Numbered from the stretch's first letter, positions 44,423 to 54,107 are shown. The stretch is DNA of 64,000 nt from LSUCC0057 sp048549915 (GCA_048549915.1 JBLYYE010000010.1:62001-126000); one strand, 5' to 3'. Translations and numbers: made by a program. Notes: generated by a model from the sequence alone, not told the origin.

Positions 44423-47248
44423 ATGCCAAATATCCAACGTTTCGCCCTCAGCGCCGTGTTTTTTGGCACTCTTTTAACTGGCGCTGGCTGTTCGCAACCC
44501 AGCCATACCGACTCTGCTCTGACAGCCCAAAATAGCGCTGCGGCAACCATGGTCGAACAGCTCGCCAATGGCCAGTTTGATCAACTCGGCCACATACAAA
44601 TTGCCACCGATAAGATCTCCCCGGTACGCGCTAAGGCCGAGCGCCCCCATCAGCTATTGGTACTTCCTGTCGCTTTTTCCGATGTCAGCTTCGATCGCTA
44701 CTCTGGTGAGTTAGGGGCAGAAAATCTCAACCGCGACTATTTCCAGCACGCCCTGTTTGGCCGCGATGACAGCGGCCACTACTTACCGGGCACACTTCCA
44801 CACTACTATCTGCAGCAATCACAGGGGCGCTACCACATCGATGGCCGAGTGCTGCCAGTGGTAGAGCTACCGCAATCGCTCGCCGAGTTTGGTCGACCGC
44901 TGCGCAATAGTGACGGCAGCTGGCGCAACGACAGCAAGCCTAGCCGCATGGTAAGCGCTGCCATACAGGCCGCATTCGCCGCACAACCCGACTACGACTG
45001 GCAGCAGCACGATATTTGGGATCCCACCGATTTTGATGGTGATGGCAACCGCAACGAAGCGGATGGCTACCTCGACCACTTAATTGTTGTCTATGCCGGC
45101 AAAGCGCAGTCCTCATGCCACGGCTTGTACAAACTTGCCGATCGCTTTACCAGTCGGCAAGATGAGACAGTTTTCGACACACTCAGCCCCGCAGAGTTAG
45201 CTTGCGCCAATCGGGTCTGGCCACATCGAAGCTCTATCACGGAGAATCTCGCCTTTGGCCCTACAATTGACGGCCGCCAACATCAGCGCGGTGGTGTACC
45301 GTTATCAGAGACTCTCTGGCTCTACGACTACAATATGCAGTCCGAATACACAGACGCCTCTACCTTCATACACGAATTTGGCCACTCCATCGGCCTGCCC
45401 GATCTCTACGCGTCGCGCACCAATAATTCCACTGCCAGCTGGGATCTGATGTCCTCAACCAGCTCGCCGCAACCCCAAGCACTGAGCAGCTGGTCGCGAA
45501 TGATGCTCGGCTGGCTAGAGCCGTGTGTTGTTCGCCCACCCCAATTTGGTGGTGCCCAGCAAGGTGCCGTTGAGCAGCATGTGATGAATCTGCCCAACGC
45601 CCTTGCTAGTGAGAGCTGTGCTGCCACCATGGTAATTTTGCCGCCCAAAATCCGCGAGCTTAATCTCGGCCCTCTCGCGCCAAGCCATGGCTCACAAGCG
45701 GCCTACAGCGGCCAAGGCAACGATCTGCAACGCAGTTTAACCCGCGAGTTTGATTTCACGGGCCAGAGCGCAAGCAGTGCGCCGTTGACGCTGCGTTTTG
45801 ATGCCTGGTTTGATATTGAAGCCGATTGGGACTATCTCTACATAGAGGCTGCCGCAGCCGGCGAGCCGTTTACCCGACTACTGCCCATCGACCGCAGTGA
45901 CAGTCGACCAGACTCAGTAATGCCCTCTAAGCAGGGCCATGAGGGCAGCGGCTCACTACCCGGGCTAACCGGTCGCTCAGGGGACTTGGATGGTGATGGA
46001 CGAGTTGAGAGCAACCCCGGCTGTGATCTCAGCGCAGAGCAGCCCAGTAACGCCGAGCAGATCGACACCGAACAACTCGATCTCTGTACTGAGCCAGTCT
46101 GGATCACTGCCGAGTTCGATCTAGAGGCATGGAGAGGACGAGCTGTACGCCTGCGCTGGCACTACTTTACCGATGGGGCTGCAGTAAATGATGGCGCTCT
46201 GATCGACAATATTCGCGTTGATGCGATCCAATATTTTGAAAATTTTGAAAAACCTAACGCGCTAGCAGCAGAGAGTGGCTGGATAAACAATGCGTTTAGC
46301 CTCTCCGGCGGCCAACACCGCCTGACTGTACCGCACTATCTTTTGCTCGAATATCGCGATCCCTACGCCGACTTTGCGCCGGCACTCAACTACGATGCCA
46401 GCCTGACTAAGCCTGGACTGCTATTTTATCCAGAAGAAGGACGCACTGAACCGTCGTTTAAGGCCACTACGATTAACTACCGCTCCGGTCTTTTAGCGTG
46501 GTACTACAACGCCGAATATCTGTGGAGCCAAAATGAACCCTCACAAAATGGTCCCGGCAAAGGTTTTTTGCTACTGCTAGATAGCACTGCGCAAGAGTTC
46601 TCTCTACCCGGGTTGGAGGGCGAGCTAAAACAAGATGACAATGGCTGGCGCTCTTATCAGTTTGAGCCCGAACAGCAGCCGTTACTCAAACAGCGCTATA
46701 TCGAAACTGCCTGTTTTTTGCGCCGGGCCGACTATTTCCCCAGCGAGCTGCGCGACCAATACAGCGAGCTCTGTGGCAGTTCAGCCGCTCCTTCAGTTGA
46801 AACTGTGACCTACCAGGACCGCCCACTGCGCTACGGCTACACCATCATTAACGAGCTACTGCCCGGTAATAGCCGGCAACAGTTCAAAGCCGCCAGCAGC
46901 TTTTACGATATGCAGCCGCGCGCCGGCGAACCGTTCTACCGGCTTTACGACCGTCTATTGCGCAATCGCCACAGTGCCGATGCCCCTTTCGCACTAGAAC
47001 CTTTTGAAGCGGGCCGGATAACCTGGCAGATAGATGACCAGGGACGAGTAGTGGAACAGAGTCGCTCACCGTTTGCCCCAGTTGCTGAGTTCGATGGGCG
47101 CAGCCCCGAGCGCTTTATCAACCCTAACCTGCCCTTTGGCAGTGTTGCCCTGCCCGCTCTGCCGTTTAGCTTTAAACTGCGTCAGCCCAATAGTGATATT
47201 GCCCCCAATGCAGCCATCGGCATTGAATACCAATGGCACAGGGAATGA
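44423..47248 (+). CDS. large secreted M6-family metalloprotease
   Basis: From ATG 44423 the protein has 941 residues with a signal peptide (RFALSAVFFGTLLTGAGC). The cysteine at the cleavage area suggests a lipoprotein, although the lipobox (TGAGC) lacks the usual Leu at -3. The zinc site is HEFGHSIGLPD (His317, Glu318, His321, Asp327), the M6 immune-inhibitor-A form. Asp/Asn-rich loops DFDGDGNRNEADG before it and DLDGDGRVESNPG near residue 525 look calcium-binding. The second half contains a beta-sandwich (FDAWFDIEADWDYLYIEAA and similar) as in immune inhibitor A. The open frame extends further upstream but that part covers the yheS start. The substrate is unknown. Confidence 0.88.
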   Translation: MPNIQRFALSAVFFGTLLTGAGCSQPSHTDSALTAQNSAAATMVEQLANGQFDQLGHIQIATDKISPVRAKAERPHQLLVLPVAFSDVSFDRYSGELGAENLNRDYFQHALFGRDDSGHYLPGTLPHYYLQQSQGRYHIDGRVLPVVELPQSLAEFGRPLRNSDGSWRNDSKPSRMVSAAIQAAFAAQPDYDWQQHDIWDPTDFDGDGNRNEADGYLDHLIVVYAGKAQSSCHGLYKLADRFTSRQDETVFDTLSPAELACANRVWPHRSSITENLAFGPTIDGRQHQRGGVPLSETLWLYDYNMQSEYTDASTFIHEFGHSIGLPDLYASRTNNSTASWDLMSSTSSPQPQALSSWSRMMLGWLEPCVVRPPQFGGAQQGAVEQHVMNLPNALASESCAATMVILPPKIRELNLGPLAPSHGSQAAYSGQGNDLQRSLTREFDFTGQSASSAPLTLRFDAWFDIEADWDYLYIEAAAAGEPFTRLLPIDRSDSRPDSVMPSKQGHEGSGSLPGLTGRSGDLDGDGRVESNPGCDLSAEQPSNAEQIDTEQLDLCTEPVWITAEFDLEAWRGRAVRLRWHYFTDGAAVNDGALIDNIRVDAIQYFENFEKPNALAAESGWINNAFSLSGGQHRLTVPHYLLLEYRDPYADFAPALNYDASLTKPGLLFYPEEGRTEPSFKATTINYRSGLLAWYYNAEYLWSQNEPSQNGPGKGFLLLLDSTAQEFSLPGLEGELKQDDNGWRSYQFEPEQQPLLKQRYIETACFLRRADYFPSELRDQYSELCGSSAAPSVETVTYQDRPLRYGYTIINELLPGNSRQQFKAASSFYDMQPRAGEPFYRLYDRLLRNRHSADAPFALEPFEAGRITWQIDDQGRVVEQSRSPFAPVAEFDGRSPERFINPNLPFGSVALPALPFSFKLRQPNSDIAPNAAIGIEYQWHRE

Positions 47249-47369
47249 GGCACAAAAATAAAGCCGCTGTTCGTCAACCTTGCCAGCCCAGCTGCGTTAT
47301 AGATGTTGTGAACGAGCAATAAACCGCTCATAACAGCTACACAACTGCGACATAAACAGGAGCACCACT

Positions 47370-47705
47370 ATGAACAGACAACCCCTATCATTGACCCAAA
47401 AATTCGGTATAACAGTGTTGGCTTGTGCCATCACAACTCTGGCAGCTAGCCCAGCCTTGGCGGACAAAAAAAGCCACCGCGGGCCAGACCGCGGCATGTT
47501 TGAGCGCGTCGACAGTGACAGTGACGGCTATATCAGCAGCGCCGAGCACGCCGCAGGAGTAGCCGCTATGACCGCTAAAATGAACCAGCGTTTTGCTGAT
47601 ATGGATGCCGATAGTGACGGCAGAGTTTCAAAGGAAGAAGCTGAAGAGCACCATCGCGCCATGCGCGCAGAGCGTCGCGACAAGTATCGCGAAGAGCGCG
47701 ACTAA
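47370..47705 (+). CDS. exported EF-hand calcium-binding protein
   Basis: A 111-residue protein with a signal peptide (ITVLACAITTLAASPALA, cleavage near residue 32) and two EF-hand loops: DSDSDGYISSAE near residue 48 and DADSDGRVSKEE near residue 78. The tail is strongly charged (RAERRDKYREERD). AGGAG lies seven bases before the ATG. Such small periplasmic EF-hand proteins are common in marine gammaproteobacteria with unknown function. An intrinsic terminator follows 19 bases after the stop. Confidence 0.85.
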   Translation: MNRQPLSLTQKFGITVLACAITTLAASPALADKKSHRGPDRGMFERVDSDSDGYISSAEHAAGVAAMTAKMNQRFADMDADSDGRVSKEEAEEHHRAMRAERRDKYREERD

Positions 47706-47724
47706 GCTCTTTGACCGATGTAAC

Positions 47725-47750
47725 AGCCCCGCTATGCGGGGCTTTTGTTT
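47725..47750 (+). terminator. intrinsic terminator after the EF-hand gene
   Basis: Eight-base-pair stem AGCCCCGC/GCGGGGCT with a TAT loop, followed by TTTGTTT (the first T lies just after the stem). It ends the EF-hand transcript before rapA. Confidence 0.9.
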
Positions 47751-47838
47751 GTATAAAAACAACAAAATTCCCTGTATCGCTGGCATTTTATTGTGTGCCG
47801 CTTAAGATGTTCGTCTCATTGACCGATACGGCGTAACT

Positions 47839-50715
47839 ATGCAATCTACATCCGCCAGCGACAGCTCTGCGACACCTACTCCCGGCCAGCGCTGGATCAA
47901 TGAGGCGGAGCTCGAGCTCGGTCTCGCGACATTGATCGATAGCGACCCGCGCACAGTTACCTTGCTATTTGCTCAAAGTGAAGAGAGTCGCTGCTATGCA
48001 CTCAACTCGGCACCACTGGTGCGGATCAGTTTTTCTGCCGGCGACACTATTCAGTTTTACCCCGGCGCTGATCCACAGCAAACTCTGCAAAGCGCAGAGG
48101 TAATTGAGGCGATCGATGACAGCGGGCTGCTGTTTTATCGGGCGACTAACAACAACGGTGAAAGTGTTGTCCCAGAGGGCTGGATAGATCCCTACATGCC
48201 CCTGCACCGCCCTAAATTGCGACTCTTTAGCGGCCAGTTCGACAGTGGCCACTGGTTTGAGCTGCGCCGCAGCGCACGCCAAGCGGCGCAGCAACAGACC
48301 GCCGATCCGCTGCGCGGGCTCAGTAGCGGCCGTATTGCACTGCTTCCGCATCAACTCTATATCATCCATCAAGTCGCTAATCGCCACCGTCCGCGGGTGC
48401 TTTTGGCAGATGAAGTAGGGCTGGGCAAAACCATCGAAGCCGGCGCGATCATCAACAGCCAAAAACTCAACGGCCGCGCTGAACGGGTTCTGGTGTTAGT
48501 ACCCGAACCACTGGTGCACCAGTGGTTGGTCGAGTTGCGCCGGCGCTTTCACCTAGAGCCGACTCTACTCGATAACGAGCGTCTGATAGAACTCGGCGAA
48601 GAGCAGAGCCTCAACCCCTTTGAACAGTGCCAACTAGCTATCTGTTCGCAAGACCTTATCTGCGACCCCCACTGGCAGAGCCTCGCCGTGCAAGCTGGCT
48701 GGGATCTGGTCGTGGTCGACGAGGCCCACCACCTGCAGTGGCATTCACAGCCTGACTTGGTCAGTGCCCAGTACCGAGCAGTAGAGGCGCTGAGCAGCGC
48801 TACCGACGGCTTGTTACTGCTCACTGCGACACCCCAGCAGCTCGGCATCGAAAGCCATTTCGCCCGTCTGCGCCTGCTCGACCCCGATCGTTTTCACTCC
48901 CTTGATCAGTACAGCAATGAGCAGCAACAACTTCTGCCGCTCGCCCAAGTGCTGGATGAAATCGATAGCGGCGCACAATTGAACACTGGCTTATTAGATT
49001 TTTTACAACCGCTACTGAGTAAAAATGAGCAACAGCTGTTAGCACAGCAGCAGACCAATCGCGAAGACCCCCTTTTGCGCAGAGCACTCTGTGCCGCACT
49101 GCTCGACTACCACGGCACAGGTCGCGTGCTCTACCGCAATAGCCGCTCTGCGGTCGGGGGTTTTGCCAAGCGTCGCGCGCATCCACATCTACTGCCGCCA
49201 CCTGCGCAATACTCAGCCGCCAACCTCGCTAGCCCCACACCTGAACAGCATTATCGCAACAGCGGCGGCAACGATTGGACACGGATAGATCCACGCGTAG
49301 CCTGGCTGCTCAACAAACTCAAAGAGTTATCGGGTGAAAAACTACTAGTAATTATTCACTGTGCCGAAAGCGCTCTAGATCTTGTCGATTATCTGCGCAT
49401 CAAGCGCGGCATACTGGCGGCTGTATTCCACCCGGAGATGAGTGTTGTCGAGCGCGACCGCAGTGCCGCCATGTTTGCTGACGAACCCGACTGCCCTCTA
49501 TTGATCTGCTCAGAGATCGGTAGTGAAGGACGCAACTTTCAATTTGCCCACCACCTGGTGCTACTTGATCTACCCGCCAATCCCGATCTACTCGAGCAGC
49601 GCATTGGCCGTCTCGATCGCATCGGTCAACAGCACACTGTGGAGATCCATCTGCCACTGCTAGCCAATTCAGCCCAGCACAAATTACTGCGCTGGCACCA
49701 CGAAGCGGCAGATGCTATCGAGCAGCACAGCCCCGCAGCCGAGCCTCTCTACCGCCAATATGTCGACCAGATCGAGCTCTACAAAGCGACCAGCAGTGAG
49801 TTCGACGCACTAATTGTCGCTGCGGCCGCCGACCATCAGCAGCTCAAAAAAACACTCAGCGCAGGTCGCGACAGACTGTTGGAGCGCAACAGCTGCCGGC
49901 AACCCGAAGCCAACGAGATCGCTGAAATGCTGGTTGAATCCGAGGGTCAATCAACCTTGCGCGACTTCATGGCGACTCTTGTAGACGCGTGGGGTGTCGA
50001 GCGCGAAGCGGTTGACGAGCACAGCTGGGTGCTACACCCGAGCAGTGAGATGGCCGAGCCGTTTCCGCACTTAGATGAAGGTGGCGCCACCGTTACATTT
50101 GATCGCGCTACCGCCTTGCAGCGAGAGGAACAACTGTTTTTAACCTGGGACCACCCGATGGTACTCGCAGCTAATGAGCAACTGCTGCGCAGCAGCCGCG
50201 GTAACACCGCTTTGGCGACTCTCGATGGTCGCCCGCTGAGCAAAATAGGCATCGCCGCCGGTACCATTTTAGTCGAACTCTGTTACCTACTCGAGGCGCC
50301 GCAACCCGGTAGTCGTTATCTCGCACCCACCGCCTCGCGATGGCTTTTTGATGAAGAGGGGCGCAATTTAGCCGGGCCACTCAAACCAGAGATTCTTAGC
50401 CAGCTGTGCAAGCCGGTGGGCCGACGCCTGGCCACCCAAGCCGCAAAAACCAAACAGCACGAGTTGCGCAAACTGATTGAATTGGGCGAGCAGACTGCCA
50501 AGGCCGAGTCGGAAAAACTCGTCGCTGCCGCAGCGGTAAAAGCAGAACAGCAAATAACTCTTGAGCTGGATCGATTGCAGACACTCGCCGAGCGCAACCC
50601 TCTAGTTGATAGTAGCGAGCTGGCCGCGCTCGAACTAGAGAGAAAAACATTGGCCGATTTGCTGCCGCGCCTGCAGCTGCGACTCGATGCCGTGCGCGTT
50701 ATTGTTGTGACATAA
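47839..50715 (+). CDS. rapA: RNA polymerase-associated helicase-like protein RapA
   Basis: RapA is a Swi2/Snf2 ATPase that frees stalled RNA polymerase for reuse. The 958-residue protein opens with the Tudor-like domains (GQRWINEAELELGLATL), then has motif I LLADEVGLGKTIEAG near residue 190, motif II VVDEAHHL near 295, motif III LLLTATPQQ, the second lobe with ICSEIGSEGRNFQF, and motif VI LEQRIGRLDRIGQ near 590. The C-terminal 300 residues are the RapA-specific region. No clear ribosome site precedes the ATG at 47839. It is separated from ettA by about 100 bases. Confidence 0.96.
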   Translation: MQSTSASDSSATPTPGQRWINEAELELGLATLIDSDPRTVTLLFAQSEESRCYALNSAPLVRISFSAGDTIQFYPGADPQQTLQSAEVIEAIDDSGLLFYRATNNNGESVVPEGWIDPYMPLHRPKLRLFSGQFDSGHWFELRRSARQAAQQQTADPLRGLSSGRIALLPHQLYIIHQVANRHRPRVLLADEVGLGKTIEAGAIINSQKLNGRAERVLVLVPEPLVHQWLVELRRRFHLEPTLLDNERLIELGEEQSLNPFEQCQLAICSQDLICDPHWQSLAVQAGWDLVVVDEAHHLQWHSQPDLVSAQYRAVEALSSATDGLLLLTATPQQLGIESHFARLRLLDPDRFHSLDQYSNEQQQLLPLAQVLDEIDSGAQLNTGLLDFLQPLLSKNEQQLLAQQQTNREDPLLRRALCAALLDYHGTGRVLYRNSRSAVGGFAKRRAHPHLLPPPAQYSAANLASPTPEQHYRNSGGNDWTRIDPRVAWLLNKLKELSGEKLLVIIHCAESALDLVDYLRIKRGILAAVFHPEMSVVERDRSAAMFADEPDCPLLICSEIGSEGRNFQFAHHLVLLDLPANPDLLEQRIGRLDRIGQQHTVEIHLPLLANSAQHKLLRWHHEAADAIEQHSPAAEPLYRQYVDQIELYKATSSEFDALIVAAAADHQQLKKTLSAGRDRLLERNSCRQPEANEIAEMLVESEGQSTLRDFMATLVDAWGVEREAVDEHSWVLHPSSEMAEPFPHLDEGGATVTFDRATALQREEQLFLTWDHPMVLAANEQLLRSSRGNTALATLDGRPLSKIGIAAGTILVELCYLLEAPQPGSRYLAPTASRWLFDEEGRNLAGPLKPEILSQLCKPVGRRLATQAAKTKQHELRKLIELGEQTAKAESEKLVAAAAVKAEQQITLELDRLQTLAERNPLVDSSELAALELERKTLADLLPRLQLRLDAVRVIVVT

Positions 50716-50818
50716 CCGCCTCAGTGCGGGACTCTACTGCGCCTCCACATTAGTTTACAATCCACGCACAACATCGCCGCAATGGCGCAATAAACTATTT
50801 TAAACAGTGAGAACTTGT

Positions 50819-52483
50819 ATGGCCCAATATGTCTACTCTATGAATCGCGTCGGCAAAATTGTCCCGCCCAAACGCCAAATTCTTAAAGACATCTCTCTGT
50901 CATTTTTCCCCGGCGCAAAAATTGGCGTGCTTGGCCTCAACGGCTCGGGCAAATCAACACTGTTAAAAATTATGGCTGGGCTGGATACCGACATCCAAGG
51001 TGAAGCTCGGCCTATGCCCGACATTAAAGTCGGCTACCTCCCCCAAGAGCCACAGTTAGATCCGCAAAAAGATGTCCGCGGCAATGTTGAAGACGGTGTT
51101 CGTGAGGCTGTCGATGCACTCGCTGGCCTCGAGCAGGTTTTTGTCGACTATGCCGATCCCGATGCTGACTTTGATGCCCTGGCCAAAAAACAGGAGCGCC
51201 TCGAGGCCGTAATCGAGGCGTGGGACGCGCACAATCTCGACCATACACTGGAGGTCGCTGCCGACTCACTGCGGCTGCCGCCGTGGGATGCTGATGTCAC
51301 TAAACTCTCTGGAGGTGAACGCCGCCGGGTAGCACTGTGTCGCCTGCTGCTTTCGCGCCCCGATATGATCTTGCTCGACGAACCGACCAACCACTTGGAT
51401 GCCGAATCAGTCTACTGGCTGGAGAAATTCCTCGAAGGGTTCTCAGGCACCGTGGTTGCTGTCACGCACGACCGCTACTTCCTCGACAACGTTGCCGGTT
51501 GGATTCTCGAGCTCGACCGCGGCCACGGCATTCCCTACGAGGGCAATTACACCACTTGGCTAGAAACCAAAGAGAAACGTTTAGAGCAAGAGTCGCGCGA
51601 AGAGTCTGCACACGTTAAATCAATGAAAGAAGAGCTCGAGTGGGTGCGCCAAAATCCCAAAGGCCGCCAAGCTAAGAGTAAGGCGCGGCTCGCGCGCTTT
51701 GAAGAGATGCAATCTCGCGAGTTTCAGGCGCGCAACGAAACCAATGAAATTTATATTCCCCCGGGCGAACGACTCGGCGACAAAGTCATTGAGCTCGAGG
51801 GTGTCAGTAAAGGTTTCAATGACCGACTGTTGATCGACGACTTGTCACTGTCGATTCCCAAAGGCGCTATTGTCGGTATTATCGGTGGCAACGGCGCGGG
51901 CAAATCGACGCTGTTTAAGCTGATCAGCGGTACTGAGACTCCAGACTCAGGCAGTGTTGTACTCGGTGAGACCGTCAAGCTGGCGGTGGTCGACCAGAGC
52001 CGCGACTCCTTAGATGACAGCAAAAGTGTCTGGGAAGCAGTATCCGACGGCGCTGACTTAATCAAAATTGGTGGCTACGAAGTCTCCTCGCGCGCCTATA
52101 TCGGCCGTTTCAACTTTAAAGGTTCGGACCAACAGAAAAGAGTCGGCGACCTCTCTGGCGGTGAGCGCGGGCGCCTGCATCTAGCCAATACTCTCAAGCA
52201 GGGGGCCAACGTGCTGCTACTCGATGAGCCGTCTAATGATCTCGATGTCGAGACCCTGCGCGCACTAGAAGAGGCGGTTTTGGCATTCCCAGGCTGTGTC
52301 TTGGTGATTTCGCACGACCGCTGGTTCTTGGATCGCGTTGCCACTCATATCATTGCTTTTGAGGGCAACAGCGAAGTGGTCTTACACGAAGGCAACTTCA
52401 CCGACTACCATGAAGATCTGATCAAACGGCGGGGCAACGACAGCCAACCGCAACGCATCAAATACAAACCGTTAAAAAATTAA
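50819..52483 (+). CDS. ettA: energy-dependent translational throttle protein EttA
   Basis: EttA is an ABC-F protein that gates the first peptide bond on ribosomes according to ATP/ADP ratio. From ATG 50819 it has 554 residues (E. coli 555) and begins MAQYVYSMNRVGKIVPPKR. Both cassettes are complete: GLNGSGKSTLL near residue 40, LSGGERRRV and LLDEPTNHLD, then GGNGAGKSTLF near 360, LSGGERGRL and LLDEPSNDLD. The arm and the linker with KGRQAKSKARLARFEEM are in place. It probably continues into the thioesterase gene 10 bases downstream. Confidence 0.97.
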   Translation: MAQYVYSMNRVGKIVPPKRQILKDISLSFFPGAKIGVLGLNGSGKSTLLKIMAGLDTDIQGEARPMPDIKVGYLPQEPQLDPQKDVRGNVEDGVREAVDALAGLEQVFVDYADPDADFDALAKKQERLEAVIEAWDAHNLDHTLEVAADSLRLPPWDADVTKLSGGERRRVALCRLLLSRPDMILLDEPTNHLDAESVYWLEKFLEGFSGTVVAVTHDRYFLDNVAGWILELDRGHGIPYEGNYTTWLETKEKRLEQESREESAHVKSMKEELEWVRQNPKGRQAKSKARLARFEEMQSREFQARNETNEIYIPPGERLGDKVIELEGVSKGFNDRLLIDDLSLSIPKGAIVGIIGGNGAGKSTLFKLISGTETPDSGSVVLGETVKLAVVDQSRDSLDDSKSVWEAVSDGADLIKIGGYEVSSRAYIGRFNFKGSDQQKRVGDLSGGERGRLHLANTLKQGANVLLLDEPSNDLDVETLRALEEAVLAFPGCVLVISHDRWFLDRVATHIIAFEGNSEVVLHEGNFTDYHEDLIKRRGNDSQPQRIKYKPLKN

Positions 52484-52493
52484 GGGGATGAAG

Positions 52494-52928
52494 ATGAGTA
52501 CTATCTGGCATCAGACACCGACTGCCGAGATGCTTAACGCGATCAGCAAACGCGACACCATCATCGGGCAGATAGGCATTGAAATCACCGAAGTGGGGGA
52601 GGATTTCCTGCGCGGCACCATGCCCGCTGACCACCGCACCCACCAACCCTACGGCGTCATTCACGGCGGCGCCAATGTTGTCTTGGCTGAAACACTGGGC
52701 AGCTCAGCCGGTTACTGTTGTGTCGATCCGGAGCGCTTTCAGGTGTATGGACAAGAGGTCTCAGCAACCCATATTCGCTCAGTCAGCACCGGCATTGTCA
52801 CCGGCACGGCGCGGCCCATTCACCTCGGCCGCACCTCGCAGGTCTGGGAGACTCGCATAGAAGACGAGCGCGGCAAACTCACCTGTATATCCAAGTTAAT
52901 TTTAGCGGTGGTTGAGAAGCGGGCTTAA
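52494..52928 (+). CDS. PaaI/MenI-type hotdog thioesterase
   Basis: A 144-residue hotdog-fold protein from ATG 52494 (GGGG six bases upstream; an in-frame ATG at 52488 sits on the ribosome site). The catalytic block YGVIHGGANVVLAETLGSSAG near residues 51-71 has the HGG turn and the glutamate of the MenI/YdiI subgroup, which cleaves hydroxybenzoyl- or DHNA-CoA thioesters. The end ISKLILAVVEK is typical. The precise CoA ester is unknown. Its stop overlaps the stop of the opposite-strand membrane gene by 4 bases (TTAA). Confidence 0.87.
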   Translation: MSTIWHQTPTAEMLNAISKRDTIIGQIGIEITEVGEDFLRGTMPADHRTHQPYGVIHGGANVVLAETLGSSAGYCCVDPERFQVYGQEVSATHIRSVSTGIVTGTARPIHLGRTSQVWETRIEDERGKLTCISKLILAVVEKRA

Positions 52929-53767
52929 GCGTCTGCCTGCTCGCTGGTCTCTGCATTCCACTGCAGAATGTTCATTTCAATAAAGACAAAGGCGATAAGC
53001 CAGATAGCCGCATCCCAAGCAGACAACCAGTCAGCCATAAACAGCCAAGCGAAAACGGCAACCGCCAATACAGCGTAAAGCACCGCTTTAACATAACGGC
53101 TTAACAGCATCAGCAGTCCCTCGAAACGACCGCGCAACTGCAGCCAAACATCGGCCTCAAGAACAATCACCACCAAAACCCAAACGGTGGCGTTAACCAC
53201 ATCTAACCATGCCAGCCGCTGCGCCAACTGCCAGCTATCCGCAGGCCCCATAGCCAGCTGCTGATGGTGTACCAGCCAGTCTGTTGACGCGTATTGTTGG
53301 CACTGCTGTGCGCTGATCGGGGCATATTCACCTAGCGATTCAACCAACTGGTATCCCCGCGCAGCCATGTCGCAGAGCGCGGCAGAGTCAGCCAACGGGC
53401 TCAGTGCGTAGCTCTGCAACACAATTAACCAGTAGCCGTACAGCGAGTAAACAATCACCGAACCCGCCAACAAACGCCCCAATGAGAGCGTGTACTGGAC
53501 GCGCTTATCGGCTAGAGTCTGGTCGCTAATCACCCACGTCTCCAGCTCAAATAAAAGCAGTAATAGCACCCAAGCCGCGGTATCAATAGTGGAGGGGAAC
53601 AGGGCAATCAACGACATATCGCCAAAATCTTCCCCATATGCGGCTTGCGCTGCCGCCCAATCATCAAACAAAAACAGTCCAATATTGACGATTAAAATGG
53701 CGTAAATGGCATATTTAAACAGCGTAAACATGTGCCAGCGTGAAGCGGAAACAGCATCTGCCTGCAT
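52925..53767 (-). CDS. threefold-repeat integral membrane protein, family not recognised
   Basis: A 280-residue protein with six predicted membrane helices (about 14-34, 60-79, 94-116, 188-208, 222-244, 250-269) and a polar loop of about 70 residues with two cysteines (132, 156). Three helices share the pattern [DN]-x3-W-x7-E-x-[EDN]: Asp62/Trp66/Glu74/Glu76, Asn192/Trp196/Glu204/Asp206, Asp252/Trp256/Glu264/Asn266. The preceding helices share KxxxYA[IV]LxV (Lys18, Lys227; weaker at Arg98), and each is followed by an Asp-Trp pair (36-37, 163-164, 246-247). So the chain looks like three hairpins. The glutamates fall inside hydrophobic helices, as in channels or ion carriers. It follows the DUF4404 gene by five bases. 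Function unknown. Confidence 0.75.
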   Translation of the reverse strand: MQADAVSASRWHMFTLFKYAIYAILIVNIGLFLFDDWAAAQAAYGEDFGDMSLIALFPSTIDTAAWVLLLLLFELETWVISDQTLADKRVQYTLSLGRLLAGSVIVYSLYGYWLIVLQSYALSPLADSAALCDMAARGYQLVESLGEYAPISAQQCQQYASTDWLVHHQQLAMGPADSWQLAQRLAWLDVVNATVWVLVVIVLEADVWLQLRGRFEGLLMLLSRYVKAVLYAVLAVAVFAWLFMADWLSAWDAAIWLIAFVFIEMNILQWNAETSEQADA

Positions 53768-53772
53768 AGTAC

Positions 53773-54039
53773 TTAGATCCCCATCCGCGAGAGGATATCT
53801 AGAAGCTGTCTCGCCACCGCCGTTAACTGCGGATGATCTAAGCTCTGTTCGGCAACGGCCTCGCGCAGAGCATCCAGCAGCTGCTGATCGACCGACTCGG
53901 GCACTGTGGGGTCAGCCTGCCCTGCTAACTGCTGCAACATGTGGCCAAAAGGGTCGTGACGACCACTTGCGCGATCTAACTCCGCATCTAACTTGGCCCG
54001 CAAATCGCGCAACTCGCTTTCTAGCACCTCTCTTTCCAT
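53773..54039 (-). CDS. DUF4404 family protein
   Basis: An 88-residue acidic, helical protein with the DUF4404 form: an N-terminal heptad-like stretch (LESELRDLRAKLDAEL), a middle SVDQQLLDALREAVAE and the conserved ending HPQLTAVARQLLDILSRMGI (last residues MGI). AGGAGAGA precedes the ATG. It is the first gene of a two-gene unit with the membrane protein. Its role is unknown to me. Confidence 0.83.
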   Translation of the reverse strand: MEREVLESELRDLRAKLDAELDRASGRHDPFGHMLQQLAGQADPTVPESVDQQLLDALREAVAEQSLDHPQLTAVARQLLDILSRMGI

Positions 54040-54091
54040 AGCTCTCTCCTGACACAGTGGGCGTTGATCATCTTTATCAAGATTACTGCGT

Positions 54092-54107
54092 TGTGTCGCT
54101 GATCACA
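54092..54107. promoter_or_regulatory. CRP-like half-symmetric site
   Basis: TGTGT-CGCTGA-TCACA has one change from the TGTGA-N6-TCACA consensus of CRP. It is centred about 69 bases before the sigma-54 element and about 60 bases before the divergent DUF4404 start. Such matches occur by chance, so this is tentative. Confidence 0.35.
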
